The position numbers and the translations under genes are program-made. A model generated the notes under the pieces. That model made no database searches, had not been told where the DNA came from, and saw only the letters and a list, made by a program, of their open reading frames with translations. Positions 50,274-57,861 of a stretch of 64,000 nt of DNA are shown here, piece by piece. How positions within the stretch are numbered: position 1 is the first letter of the stretch; each line of letters opens with the position of its first letter. This stretch comes from Streptomyces sp. TLI_235 (lineage in GTDB: Bacteria; Actinomycetota; Actinomycetes; Streptomycetales; Streptomycetaceae): assembly GCA_002300355.1 (NCBI GenBank), contig NSGV01000001.1:3162001-3226000 (forward strand), given 5' to 3'.

Positions 50274-51841
50274 GGGATACGCCCCTCGGCGGGTTCGGTG
50301 GACAGTGCGGGCACGGCCACGGGGTCGGTCGGCAGTGCGGGCCCGGATGCGCCGGGCGCGGGTTCGACGCGCAGCGGCAGGCTGCCGCCGGAGAGGCAGG
50401 CGCCGGTCTCGGCACTCCACCGCCAGTGGTGGCGGGGGCACTCGACGACGCCGTCGGCGATCACGGCGTGGCCGAGGTCCTCGCCGGCGTGCGGGCACCA
50501 GCGCTGCAGCCGCAGGCCGTCGCGCTGGATGGTCTCGTCGGAGGCGGTCCGCTCGCGGACCAGCCGGCGGGTCTGCGCGGGCTGGTGGCCGTAGCGCAGC
50601 AGGGAGAGCAGGGTGACGTCGAAGACGTCGGGGTCGCGGTGCAGGCCGAGGCGCATGGAGAGCAGTGCCTCCTCCCAGCCGGCCCGGCCGTCGAGGACGG
50701 CGCGCAGGGCGCGCGGCGGGACGCGGATGGTGTAGGCCGGGTCGACCGGCTCGTCCTCCAGCTCGACCCGGGCGGCGAGGTCGCCGAGGGCGATCCGCCA
50801 GGCCTCGCCGCCGGCCTCCAGGGCGAGCCGGCCGCGGTAGTCGGCGAGCAGCGGGCGGTTGAGCCGCCGGAGCCGGTCGAAGTGCGCGTCGACCTCCTGG
50901 GCGGTGGGCGGGGCGGCCTCGCCGCGGTGGTAGGCCTGCCACTCCTCGCGGCGGCGCTCGCGGTAGTCGGCGAGGTAGCCGGCCGGGTCGGTGTGCCAGC
51001 GGCCGGGCGTGGCCGGGGGCACCTCCCGGCCGTCGGGCCGGGGGAGGGCGTCGACGGTGTCGCCGGGGGCGGTGCGGACGACCTTGGTGCCGGGGCAGGC
51101 GGCGGCGAAGTGCGCGGCGACGTCCTCCCAGTGCGGGAAGATCGTCCGCTCGCGGTCGTTGAACCGGTCGAGCTCCGGGTCGAGGAAGCAGGCCGGTCCG
51201 GCGGAGGGCAGGTAGCGGCGGGCGCCGGTGAGCCGGACCTTGCGGACCAGGCTGTCCATCAGGTCGGCGCGGACGGCGGCGGTCTTGGCGGCCATCGAGG
51301 CCGGAGGGTAGTCGTAGGCGTTGGGGTACCACATGGCGCCGGAGTACTGGGCGGCCAGCAGGTCGACGCCGCCGGGCAGGTCGGAGAGCGGCGGGTTGCA
51401 GTCGTTGAGGTCGAGGAAGCGGAGCTCCCCGAGGTCCAGCAGCAGGCCGCTGTCCTCCTTGTGGCTGGTGTCGAGCAGCATGGTGGCGGTGGCGTCGGGC
51501 CCGAGCCGGTGGGTCTCCAGGTGGCCGAGCGCCACCTGCCGGGTGAAGCCGAGGGCGGCGAGCCGGCGCTGCAGCGAGCGGGTGCGGTAGGCGGGCACCA
51601 GCACGGTGGTGTCCTTGGGCAGGAGCGCCAGCAGCCGCTCGTCGAGGTGGTCCTCGTGGGTGTGCGAGATGTAGAGGTGGTCCCAGGGGCCGGCCAGGAC
51701 CTCGGGCAGCAGGTGCCGGTTGTCGGGGTACGGGAACCAGGCGTCCAGGAACGCCGGGTGGAACCACGGGTCGATCAGCAGCCGCAGGCCGACGTGCTCG
51801 ACCGCGAAACCGGCGTGCCCGAGGTGCCTGATCGACGTCAC
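50270..51841 (-). CDS. metallo-beta-lactamase-fold / Rieske [2Fe-2S] fusion protein
   Basis: 523 aa. Residues 1-260: UlaG-like MBL fold with zinc motif SHTHEDHLD (H60, H62, D64, H65). Middle region (about 260-430) is helical. C-terminal Rieske cluster motif C449-x-H451 and C468-x2-H471 with 16 residues between, in CPHAGEDLG and VECPRHHW. CMP-Neu5Ac hydroxylases combine the same two folds but with the Rieske part first, so an oxygenase acting on a sugar N-acyl group is one hypothesis; an electron-carrying hydrolase is another. GTG 51841 overlaps the upstream stop as GTGA, with GGAGG before it. Confidence 0.85.
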   Translation of the reverse strand: MTSIRHLGHAGFAVEHVGLRLLIDPWFHPAFLDAWFPYPDNRHLLPEVLAGPWDHLYISHTHEDHLDERLLALLPKDTTVLVPAYRTRSLQRRLAALGFTRQVALGHLETHRLGPDATATMLLDTSHKEDSGLLLDLGELRFLDLNDCNPPLSDLPGGVDLLAAQYSGAMWYPNAYDYPPASMAAKTAAVRADLMDSLVRKVRLTGARRYLPSAGPACFLDPELDRFNDRERTIFPHWEDVAAHFAAACPGTKVVRTAPGDTVDALPRPDGREVPPATPGRWHTDPAGYLADYRERRREEWQAYHRGEAAPPTAQEVDAHFDRLRRLNRPLLADYRGRLALEAGGEAWRIALGDLAARVELEDEPVDPAYTIRVPPRALRAVLDGRAGWEEALLSMRLGLHRDPDVFDVTLLSLLRYGHQPAQTRRLVRERTASDETIQRDGLRLQRWCPHAGEDLGHAVIADGVVECPRHHWRWSAETGACLSGGSLPLRVEPAPGASGPALPTDPVAVPALSTEPAEGRIP

Positions 51842-52983
51842 CCGGTGGCCTCCCGGAGGGCCGCGACGACGCGGTCCTGCTGCTCCTCGGTGAAGGTGTG
51901 GAAGAGCGGCAGGATCAGCGAGCGGTGGGTGATCAGCTCGGTGGCGGGCAGCGGGACGCGCGCGCTGCCCTTGTACGGGGCCTCCAGGTGGGCGGCCATG
52001 ATGCCGCGGCGGGCGGAGACGCCGGCGGCGGCGAGCCGGGCGAGCACCTCGGTGCGGTCGGGGGCGCCGTCGGGCAGCAGCAGCCAGCAGGCCTGGTAGT
52101 TGCCGGTGCCGTGGGCGGGGTCGGCGACCAGGCCGTCGGCGAGCGGCCCGAGCAGGGTGCGGTAGCGCTCGGCGAGGGCGCGCCGGCGGGCCACCATGGC
52201 GGGCAGCTTGCCGAGTTGGACCAGACCGACGGCGGCCTGGATGTCGGTCATCCGGTGGTTGAAGCCGATCTCGTCGTAGGTCTCGACGACGGCGGCACCG
52301 CCGGCGGCGCCGTGCCGGTCGGCGGCGGACACGCTCATCCCGTGTTCGCGCAGCCGGCGCAGCCGGGCGGCGAGTTCGGCGTCGTGGCAGGTGACCATGC
52401 CGCCCTCGCCGGTGGTGAGCAGCTTGCGCGGGTGGAAGGAGTAGACGGCGATCTCGGCGCCGGCTCCGACCGGGCGTCCCCGGTAGGTGGAGCCCGCCCC
52501 GCAGGCGGCGTCCTCGACGACGGTGGCACCGCGCGGTTCGACCAGGGCACGGATCGCGTCGAGGTCGACCGGGACGCCGCCCTGGTCGACGGCGATCACG
52601 GCCCTGGTCCGGTCGGTGAGCACGGCGGCGACGGTCTCGGGGGTGAGGTTGCCGGTCGCCGGGTCGACGTCCGCGAAGACCGGGACGGCGCCGACGTAGG
52701 TGACGGCGTTGGCGGTGGCGATGAAGGAGAGCGAGGGCACCACGACCTCGTCGCCGGGGCCGACGCCGGCGCCGATCATGGCGAGGTGCAGGGCGGTGGT
52801 GCAGGACGAGACGGCGACGGCGTGCGGGACGCCGAGGTGCTCGGCGAAGGCCCGCTCGAAGGCGGCCACCCGGGGGCCCTGGGCCACCCAGCCGGAGCGG
52901 ACGGCCTCGGCGGCGGCCTCGGCCTCCTCCTCGCCGAGCCACGGCACCATGACGGGGATGCCGGCCACGGGAGTACTGGACAC
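51838..52983 (-). CDS. DegT/DnrJ/EryC1-family aminotransferase (sugar aminotransferase B)
   Basis: 381 aa. PLP lysine in YSFHPRKLLTTGEGG; VSSCTTALHLAMIGAGVGPGDEV and EDAACGAGSTYRG are family motifs, and FNHRMTDIQAAVGLVQLGKL follows. It differs clearly from aminotransferase A (HPRKLLT against YPGKNLG), so the operon has two non-redundant transamination steps or one of them acts as a dehydratase-like variant. GTG 52983 has GGAG 7 nt upstream; GTG 53022, overlapping the epimerase stop, is an alternative. Confidence 0.87.
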   Translation of the reverse strand: MSSTPVAGIPVMVPWLGEEEAEAAAEAVRSGWVAQGPRVAAFERAFAEHLGVPHAVAVSSCTTALHLAMIGAGVGPGDEVVVPSLSFIATANAVTYVGAVPVFADVDPATGNLTPETVAAVLTDRTRAVIAVDQGGVPVDLDAIRALVEPRGATVVEDAACGAGSTYRGRPVGAGAEIAVYSFHPRKLLTTGEGGMVTCHDAELAARLRRLREHGMSVSAADRHGAAGGAAVVETYDEIGFNHRMTDIQAAVGLVQLGKLPAMVARRRALAERYRTLLGPLADGLVADPAHGTGNYQACWLLLPDGAPDRTEVLARLAAAGVSARRGIMAAHLEAPYKGSARVPLPATELITHRSLILPLFHTFTEEQQDRVVAALREATG

Positions 52984-53018
52984 GGGGGTGCTCCGAACTG
53001 CTCGCGGGTCGGTCGGGG

Positions 53019-53999
53019 TCACTGCTCGCGCCACCAGGCGACGAGCCGGCGCAGGCCCTCGTCGAGGCCGAGGCCGGGCTTCCAGCCGAGGTCCCGCTCG
53101 GCGGCGGAGATGTCGGCGAGCCGGCGGACCACGCCGCCGGCGGTGCCGCGGGCGGGGCCGTGCTCGACGTCGAGGTCGGTGCGGTCCATGGCGGCGAGCA
53201 GGGCGTCGGCGAGGCCGCGCAGCGAGACCTCGCTCGCGGAGGCGATGTTGTAGACCCGGTCGGTGACGGGGGCCTCGGCGGCGAGCAGGTTGGCCCGGGC
53301 GATGTCCTCGGTGTAGACGAAGTCCATGGTCTGGGTGCCGTCGCCGAAGATCAGCGGGGGCTGTCCGCCGGCGATCCGCTCCATCCAGCGGATGAAGACC
53401 TCGGTGTACTTGCCGTGGACGTCCATCCGGGGCCCGTACACGTTGAAGTAGCGCAGCGCGACGTAGTCCAGGCCGGTCATGGCGTGGAAGCTGCGCAGCA
53501 TGCCCTCGTTGAAGGCCTTGGCGGCGCCGTAGAAGGTGTCGTTGTTGTAGGGGTGCTGGGTCTCCGGCGTCGGGAAGGTGTCGGCGAGGCCGTACACGGA
53601 CGCGGTGGAGGAGGCGATCAGCTTGCGCACGCCCTTCTCGGCGGCGGCCTCGACGACGTCGAAGGTGCCGTCGACCATGATCTCCAGGGCGAGCCGGGGT
53701 TCGGCGGCGCACTGGGTGATCCGGATCGCGGCGAGGTGGAAGAGCAGGTCGGTGTCGTCGCCGAGGAGTTCGCGCAGCAGGGCGCGGTCGCGGATGTCGC
53801 CGTCGACGACCCGCAGCTGTCCGGGGGCGGCGAGTTCGCGGGCCCGGGCGAGGTTCTCGGTGCGGCCGCGGACGAAGTTGTCGAGCACGACGACCTCGCG
53901 GGCGCCGGCCCCGATCAGCTGGTCGACGACGGTGGAGCCGATGGTGCCGGCGCCTCCGGTGACCAGGCAGCGGGAGCCGGGGACGGGGACTGCGTTCAT
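53019..53999 (-). CDS. NAD-dependent epimerase/dehydratase (extended SDR)
   Basis: 326 aa. Glycine motif VTGGAGTIGSTVVDQLI, acidic NAD-binding VVLDNFVRG, DGDIRD, SSTASVYG, catalytic YGAAK and the typical RYFNVYGPRMD. It works on a nucleotide sugar: C4/C5 epimerisation or C4-keto formation. ATG 53999 overlaps the Gfo/Idh stop as ATGA (53996-53999). A 4-keto intermediate would suit the neighbouring aminotransferases. Confidence 0.9.
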   Translation of the reverse strand: MNAVPVPGSRCLVTGGAGTIGSTVVDQLIGAGAREVVVLDNFVRGRTENLARARELAAPGQLRVVDGDIRDRALLRELLGDDTDLLFHLAAIRITQCAAEPRLALEIMVDGTFDVVEAAAEKGVRKLIASSTASVYGLADTFPTPETQHPYNNDTFYGAAKAFNEGMLRSFHAMTGLDYVALRYFNVYGPRMDVHGKYTEVFIRWMERIAGGQPPLIFGDGTQTMDFVYTEDIARANLLAAEAPVTDRVYNIASASEVSLRGLADALLAAMDRTDLDVEHGPARGTAGGVVRRLADISAAERDLGWKPGLGLDEGLRRLVAWWREQ

Positions 54000-55195
54000 C
54001 GGGCGGCGGCCCTCTCCTGTGCGGGGTTCTGCGGTGCGGTGACGAGTTCGACGTCGGTGGCCGGCCCGACGGGCACGGTGGCGCCGCCGAGTTCGAGGCT
54101 GCGGGAGGCGGCGTGCAGCAGCCGCAGGACCCGCAGGCCGGAGCGGCCGTCGGTGAGCGGGGCCCGGCCCTCGGTGACGGCGGCGGCGAACTCGGCCATC
54201 ACGTTGCGCAGCGCCTCCTGTTCGACCAGCGCGGGGGCGACCATGTCGCCGACCCGGTAGGAGATCAGGGCGCGGTGCCGAATGGCGTCGGTGAGCTCGT
54301 CGGGCGGGGTGAGGTCGACGCCGCGGTCGTGGATCGCCAGCCGGGCCTGCGGGTTGAGGTCGTCCCAGACCAGGGTGCGACGGGAGCCGCCGATCAGGGT
54401 GGTGCGGACCTTGGTCGGGGAGAGCCAGTTGACGTGGCAGTGGGCGAGCGCGCCGTTGCTGAGCCGGACGGTGAGGTAGGCGACGCAGGCGCGGCCGGTG
54501 CCGAGCGGGTCGGCGCCCTGGGCGCTGACGCCGACCGGTTCGACGCCGGGCGGCAGGACGAAGTCGAGGATGGAGAGGTCGTGCGGGGCGAGGTCCCACA
54601 GCACGTCGACGTCGGGCTGGACGAGGCCGAGGTTGATCCGCACCGAGTCGAAGAACTGGATGTCGCCGATCTCGCCGCCGTGCACCAGCTCACGGATCCG
54701 CCGGACGACCGGGGTGTAGCAGAACGTGTGGTCGCACATCAGCACCAGGCCCCGGTTTTCAGCGAGTTCGCACAATTCGGCGGCCTCGTCGGCGGTGGTC
54801 GTGATGGGCTTCTCGACCAGTACGTGGCGGCCGGCCTCCAGCGCGGCCCGCACCAGTGTGTAGTGGGCGGCGGCGGGGGTGGCGATGGCAACGGCCTCGA
54901 CCCGGTCGTCGGCGAGGACTTCGTCGAAGGAGGTGGTGGCGCGGACGGTGCTGTACTCGCCGAGCACCCTGCGGGAGCGCTCCTCGTCCAGGTCGCACAG
55001 CCAGTGCAGCCGCAGGGCGGCCGTCTGCTGCGCGTTGCGGACGAGGTTGGGGCCCCAGTACCCGGCGCCGACCACGGCCAGCCCGATCCGGCAGCCGGGC
55101 TCGGACCCGGCCGCACCTGGCGTGGGGATGTGCTCGCCGGGCGCCTCGTGCGCCTCCTGCGCCGGCGCGTGCCCCGGCCCGTGCTGCGTCGACAT
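53996..55195 (-). CDS. Gfo/Idh/MocA-family sugar oxidoreductase
   Basis: 399 aa. Begins with a ~35-residue disordered Pro/Gly/His segment, then the Rossmann motif VVGAGYWGPNLVRNAQ, the family EKP motif in HVLVEKPI and the C-terminal domain with WDLAPHDLSILDF, whose His-Asp is typical of the sugar-oxidising branch. It oxidises or reduces a hydroxyl/keto group of a nucleotide sugar with NAD(P). ATG 55195 follows GGGGGG, a weak site. It is the first gene of the operon (55195 to 49170). Confidence 0.9.
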   Translation of the reverse strand: MSTQHGPGHAPAQEAHEAPGEHIPTPGAAGSEPGCRIGLAVVGAGYWGPNLVRNAQQTAALRLHWLCDLDEERSRRVLGEYSTVRATTSFDEVLADDRVEAVAIATPAAAHYTLVRAALEAGRHVLVEKPITTTADEAAELCELAENRGLVLMCDHTFCYTPVVRRIRELVHGGEIGDIQFFDSVRINLGLVQPDVDVLWDLAPHDLSILDFVLPPGVEPVGVSAQGADPLGTGRACVAYLTVRLSNGALAHCHVNWLSPTKVRTTLIGGSRRTLVWDDLNPQARLAIHDRGVDLTPPDELTDAIRHRALISYRVGDMVAPALVEQEALRNVMAEFAAAVTEGRAPLTDGRSGLRVLRLLHAASRSLELGGATVPVGPATDVELVTAPQNPAQERAAAR

Positions 55196-55560
55196 CGACA
55201 AGACCCCCCTTGTCCGGTGCCGGAGCGTCACCGCCCCGGATGCACCCCGCGTCCGTGCGACGGCCCGGGTCGGATCACCACCGCCGGCCCTGCGGCCGAC
55301 GGCGCCCCACGGTGTGCCCAGGTGGCCCCGCCGCTGGAACGGTACCGGCCGCCGTACGCCCCCGGGGGCCGAATGCGCAAACCCGCGGCGCGCCGTGACG
55401 GCCTTCGCAACGCTCCGTACACCCCGGGTCCGCGGCGCCGCGAAGGGTTTGACAGTCTTGAGGCCCACAATGAGGGACGGGCGGGCGTCAACCGCCCGTC
55501 GGCCCGCCGGCCCGGCTCCCGACCGGGCAGGGGCCGGGTGGAACGCGAACGAGGAGAACC
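55196..55560. other. 365-bp divergent control region between sugar operon and deaminase gene
   Basis: No gene. It must hold the sugar operon promoter (minus strand) and the deaminase promoter (plus strand). A perfect TTGACA at 55449-55454 faces the deaminase gene but no good -10 follows at 16-18 bp. Confidence 0.5.
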
Positions 55561-56052
55561 ATGGCAGCGAGCCCGTCGGCCGAGCGGGAGCCGGCCGTCG
55601 CCGAGCAGCCGGCCGTCCCGCGGCTGCTGCACCTGCGGGACAGCGTGCTGCCCGCGGTGGCGGCGGCGCTCTCGCTGAAGAACGGCGAGGTCCACACGCT
55701 GGCCGGTGACAAGGCCGACCTCGCCCCGCTGCTGCACCCGCTGGTCGGGGACTTCCTCGCCGGCCTGCCGATCGAGCACCGCGAGCGGTTCACCGGCCGC
55801 TGCCCGGAGGCGGTGCTGCTCTCCCAGTACCTCACCACGGTGGACGGGGCACGCTCCAAGCGCGCCGCGCGCAAGCCGCTGACCCTGCACGACGCCCGCA
55901 AGGCGCTGAAGGGCGCGCGGCTGACCACCCTGCGCATCCGCGAGGAGGGCGACCCGGCGCACGGTACGCACGCGCCGCCGTGCCGCTCCTGCGCGGCTCT
56001 GCTGGACCACATGAACGTCGCGAGCGTCGCCGTCGGGCCCACCACCCGCTGA
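55561..56052 (+). CDS. YwqJ-related deaminase-type protein
   Basis: 163 aa. The Zn-deaminase signature is present: GRCPEAVLLSQYL supplies Cys/His and the catalytic Glu, and PPCRSCAALLDHM supplies the PCxxC pair. A conserved helix-strand segment (ARKPLTLHDARKALKGARL) lies between. Family members are predicted nucleic-acid deaminases from polymorphic toxins; here the domain stands alone, without export signals. ATG 55561 is preceded by GAGGAGAACC. A SUKH-3-type gene follows 37 bp downstream, a classic toxin-immunity pairing. Confidence 0.85.
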   Translation: MAASPSAEREPAVAEQPAVPRLLHLRDSVLPAVAAALSLKNGEVHTLAGDKADLAPLLHPLVGDFLAGLPIEHRERFTGRCPEAVLLSQYLTTVDGARSKRAARKPLTLHDARKALKGARLTTLRIREEGDPAHGTHAPPCRSCAALLDHMNVASVAVGPTTR

Positions 56053-56089
56053 CGCCCGCCGTCTCTGTCCCCGAACCACGGAGCAGACC

Positions 56090-56590
56090 CTGAACGCGAC
56101 CACCGTACGAACCCAACCGCGCTTCCCGGCCGACGTGGCCGCCGCCCTCAAGCAGGCCGGCTGGCACCCCGGACGCTGGGAGATCCGCCAGGCCGAGGCC
56201 TGGGCGGACGTGCTCGCCGTGCACGGCGGGCCCCTGGACACCCCGCACTCCGTCTTCCCCGCCGCCGTCGAGGCCTGGGCCGAGTTCGGCGGGCTGGCCT
56301 TCGACCTGGACGGGGCCGGCCGGGCGCTGGCCCGTACGCCCTTCCTGCTCGACCCGCGCTGCGGCCTGCACCTGCCGCGCACCCTGGCCGACCTCGGGCG
56401 GGCGCTCGACACCCGGCTCGCCCCGCTCGGCGAGGAGCGGTTCGGGCAGGCGGTGCTCGCCATCGACGAGCTCGGCCGGGTCTACAGCCTGGACCACACC
56501 GGCGAGTGGTACCTCGGCGCGACCGTCGACCAGGCGCTCGCCACCCTCGTCATGGGCCTCGCCCCGGAGCGGCTGCGCGCCGGCGCCTGA
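56090..56590 (+). CDS. SUKH-3-type immunity protein with a probable CTG start
   Basis: 166 aa. The SUKH-3 pattern is clear: RFPADVAAALKQAGWHPGRW, AVEAWAEFGGLAFDLDG, LDPRCGLHLPRTLADLGRAL and GEWYLGATVDQALATL. Family alignment needs residues upstream of the first standard start (GTG 56135); the only suitable codon is CTG 56090, which has GGAG at 56080-56083 spaced 6 nt. No ATG, GTG or TTG lies between in frame. It is 37 bp downstream of the YwqJ-type gene. Confidence 0.78.
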   Translation: MNATTVRTQPRFPADVAAALKQAGWHPGRWEIRQAEAWADVLAVHGGPLDTPHSVFPAAVEAWAEFGGLAFDLDGAGRALARTPFLLDPRCGLHLPRTLADLGRALDTRLAPLGEERFGQAVLAIDELGRVYSLDHTGEWYLGATVDQALATLVMGLAPERLRAGA

Positions 56591-56717
56591 CCCGGCCGCA
56601 CCGACCGTTTCCCCCGCACCGGCTGACGGATCGTCGGCCGGTGCGTCCGGCCCGCGACCGTTCGTGCGCGGCCGCCCCGCTTTCGCCCGAACCCCTCCCG
56701 CCCCGCCCGCCCCGGGT

Positions 56718-56730
56718 CCACACTGTGTGG
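56718..56730. promoter_or_regulatory. 13-bp palindrome before the acyltransferase gene
   Basis: CCACAC-T-GTGTGG is a perfect inverted repeat, 32 bp upstream of the start at 56763. It may be an operator; no clear -35/-10 pair was seen. Confidence 0.4.
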
Positions 56731-56762
56731 CAATTCCGAGGAGAAGACCGGGAGGAATCGCG

Positions 56763-57848
56763 ATGAGCGCCCCCACCGCCGCCGCGGCCCGCACCGAAGA
56801 CCGCCCTGTCCCCGAGCCCGCCGCCGAGCCCGCCGCCGAGCGGCAACCGCTCTTCGACCACGCCAAGTTCGCGGCGGTCGCGCTGGTGGTGTGCGCGCAC
56901 ACCTGGATGCCGCTGGTCGGCGCGGACCGGGCGATCGCCGCCGCGGTGCTCACCGTGGCGGCCTTCGCGATGCCGCTGTTCGTCACGCTGTGCGGCTGGT
57001 TCGCCCGGCCGCGGCCCGGCCGGCCGGCGGTGGACGGCCGCCGCCTGGTGACCGGTGTCGCGGTGCCCTACCTGGCCTTCCAGGTGCTGTACAACGTGGT
57101 CGGTATGGTGCTGGAGCGGCGGTTCGCCCCGTTCTCGCTGCTGGAACCGCGCTGGCTGACCTGGTTCCTGCTGTCGCTGTTCGTCTGGCGGCTGACGGTG
57201 CCGCTGTGGACGGCGCTGCGGCATCCGCTGGTGGTGGCCCTGCTGATCGCGGCCGGCTCCGGTGCCGTCCGGGTGCTGCCCGCCGAGCTGGCGCTCGGGC
57301 GCACCCTCGCCTTCCTGCCGTGGTTCGTGCTCGGCCTGGTGCTACGCCCGCACCACCTCGCCGCCCTGCGGCGCCCGGCAGTCCGCCGCTGGGCGCCGGC
57401 GGCGCTGGCGGCGGTCTTCGCGGCGCTCTGGCTGGCCTCGCCGAAGCTGCTCAACCCGGGCTGGGTGGAGTACACGGACAGCGCGGCGCAGCTGCACGTG
57501 TCCTACCCCGTCTGGTTGGCCGTCCGGGCGGCGCTCGGCGTGCTGTCGCTGGTCGCCGCGGCGGCCTTCCTCGCCCTGCTACCCGAGGGACGGACCCGCT
57601 GGACGGGGCTGGGTGCGGCCTCGCTCCACGTCTACCTGCTGCACGGCCTGCCGCTGAAGCTCGTCCAGGTGTCCGGGATCTACCACGCACGGGTGCTGCA
57701 CCACGCCTGGACGGCGCTGCCCGTGCTGGGCGCCCTCGCCCTGGCCCTGGCGGTGGCCCTGGCCCTGCCGCCCGCGGTCCGCCTCTTCACCCCCCTGGTC
57801 AGGCCGAAACTCGCCGACCGCCTGCTGAGTGCCCCCAGCGCCCCCTGA
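56763..57848 (+). CDS. integral-membrane acyltransferase (acyltransferase-3 type)
   Basis: 361 aa with about ten hydrophobic helices. The start of the domain DHAKFAAVALVVCAHTW has the lysine and histidine of the acyltransferase-3 family, which transfer acetyl or other acyl groups to extracellular glycans or lipids. Other features: FVTLCGWFARP, AVPYLAFQVLYNVVG, LGAASLHVYLLHGLPLKLV. ATG 56763 has GGGAGGA 6 nt upstream. It ends 13 bp from the convergent histidine-kinase gene. Acceptor unknown; surface glycan of the nearby sugar operon is only a guess. Confidence 0.86.
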   Translation: MSAPTAAAARTEDRPVPEPAAEPAAERQPLFDHAKFAAVALVVCAHTWMPLVGADRAIAAAVLTVAAFAMPLFVTLCGWFARPRPGRPAVDGRRLVTGVAVPYLAFQVLYNVVGMVLERRFAPFSLLEPRWLTWFLLSLFVWRLTVPLWTALRHPLVVALLIAAGSGAVRVLPAELALGRTLAFLPWFVLGLVLRPHHLAALRRPAVRRWAPAALAAVFAALWLASPKLLNPGWVEYTDSAAQLHVSYPVWLAVRAALGVLSLVAAAAFLALLPEGRTRWTGLGAASLHVYLLHGLPLKLVQVSGIYHARVLHHAWTALPVLGALALALAVALALPPAVRLFTPLVRPKLADRLLSAPSAP

Positions 57849-57861
57849 AACGGCCTCTTCC

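Noticed and set aside
49170..55195. Calling a known deoxysugar, sialic-acid or capsule cluster
   Set aside because: No sugar-activating enzyme, dehydratase set or transferase is present, so a named product would be invented.
55449..55454. Perfect TTGACA facing the deaminase gene
   Set aside because: No acceptable -10 at 16-18 bp, so I did not call a promoter.
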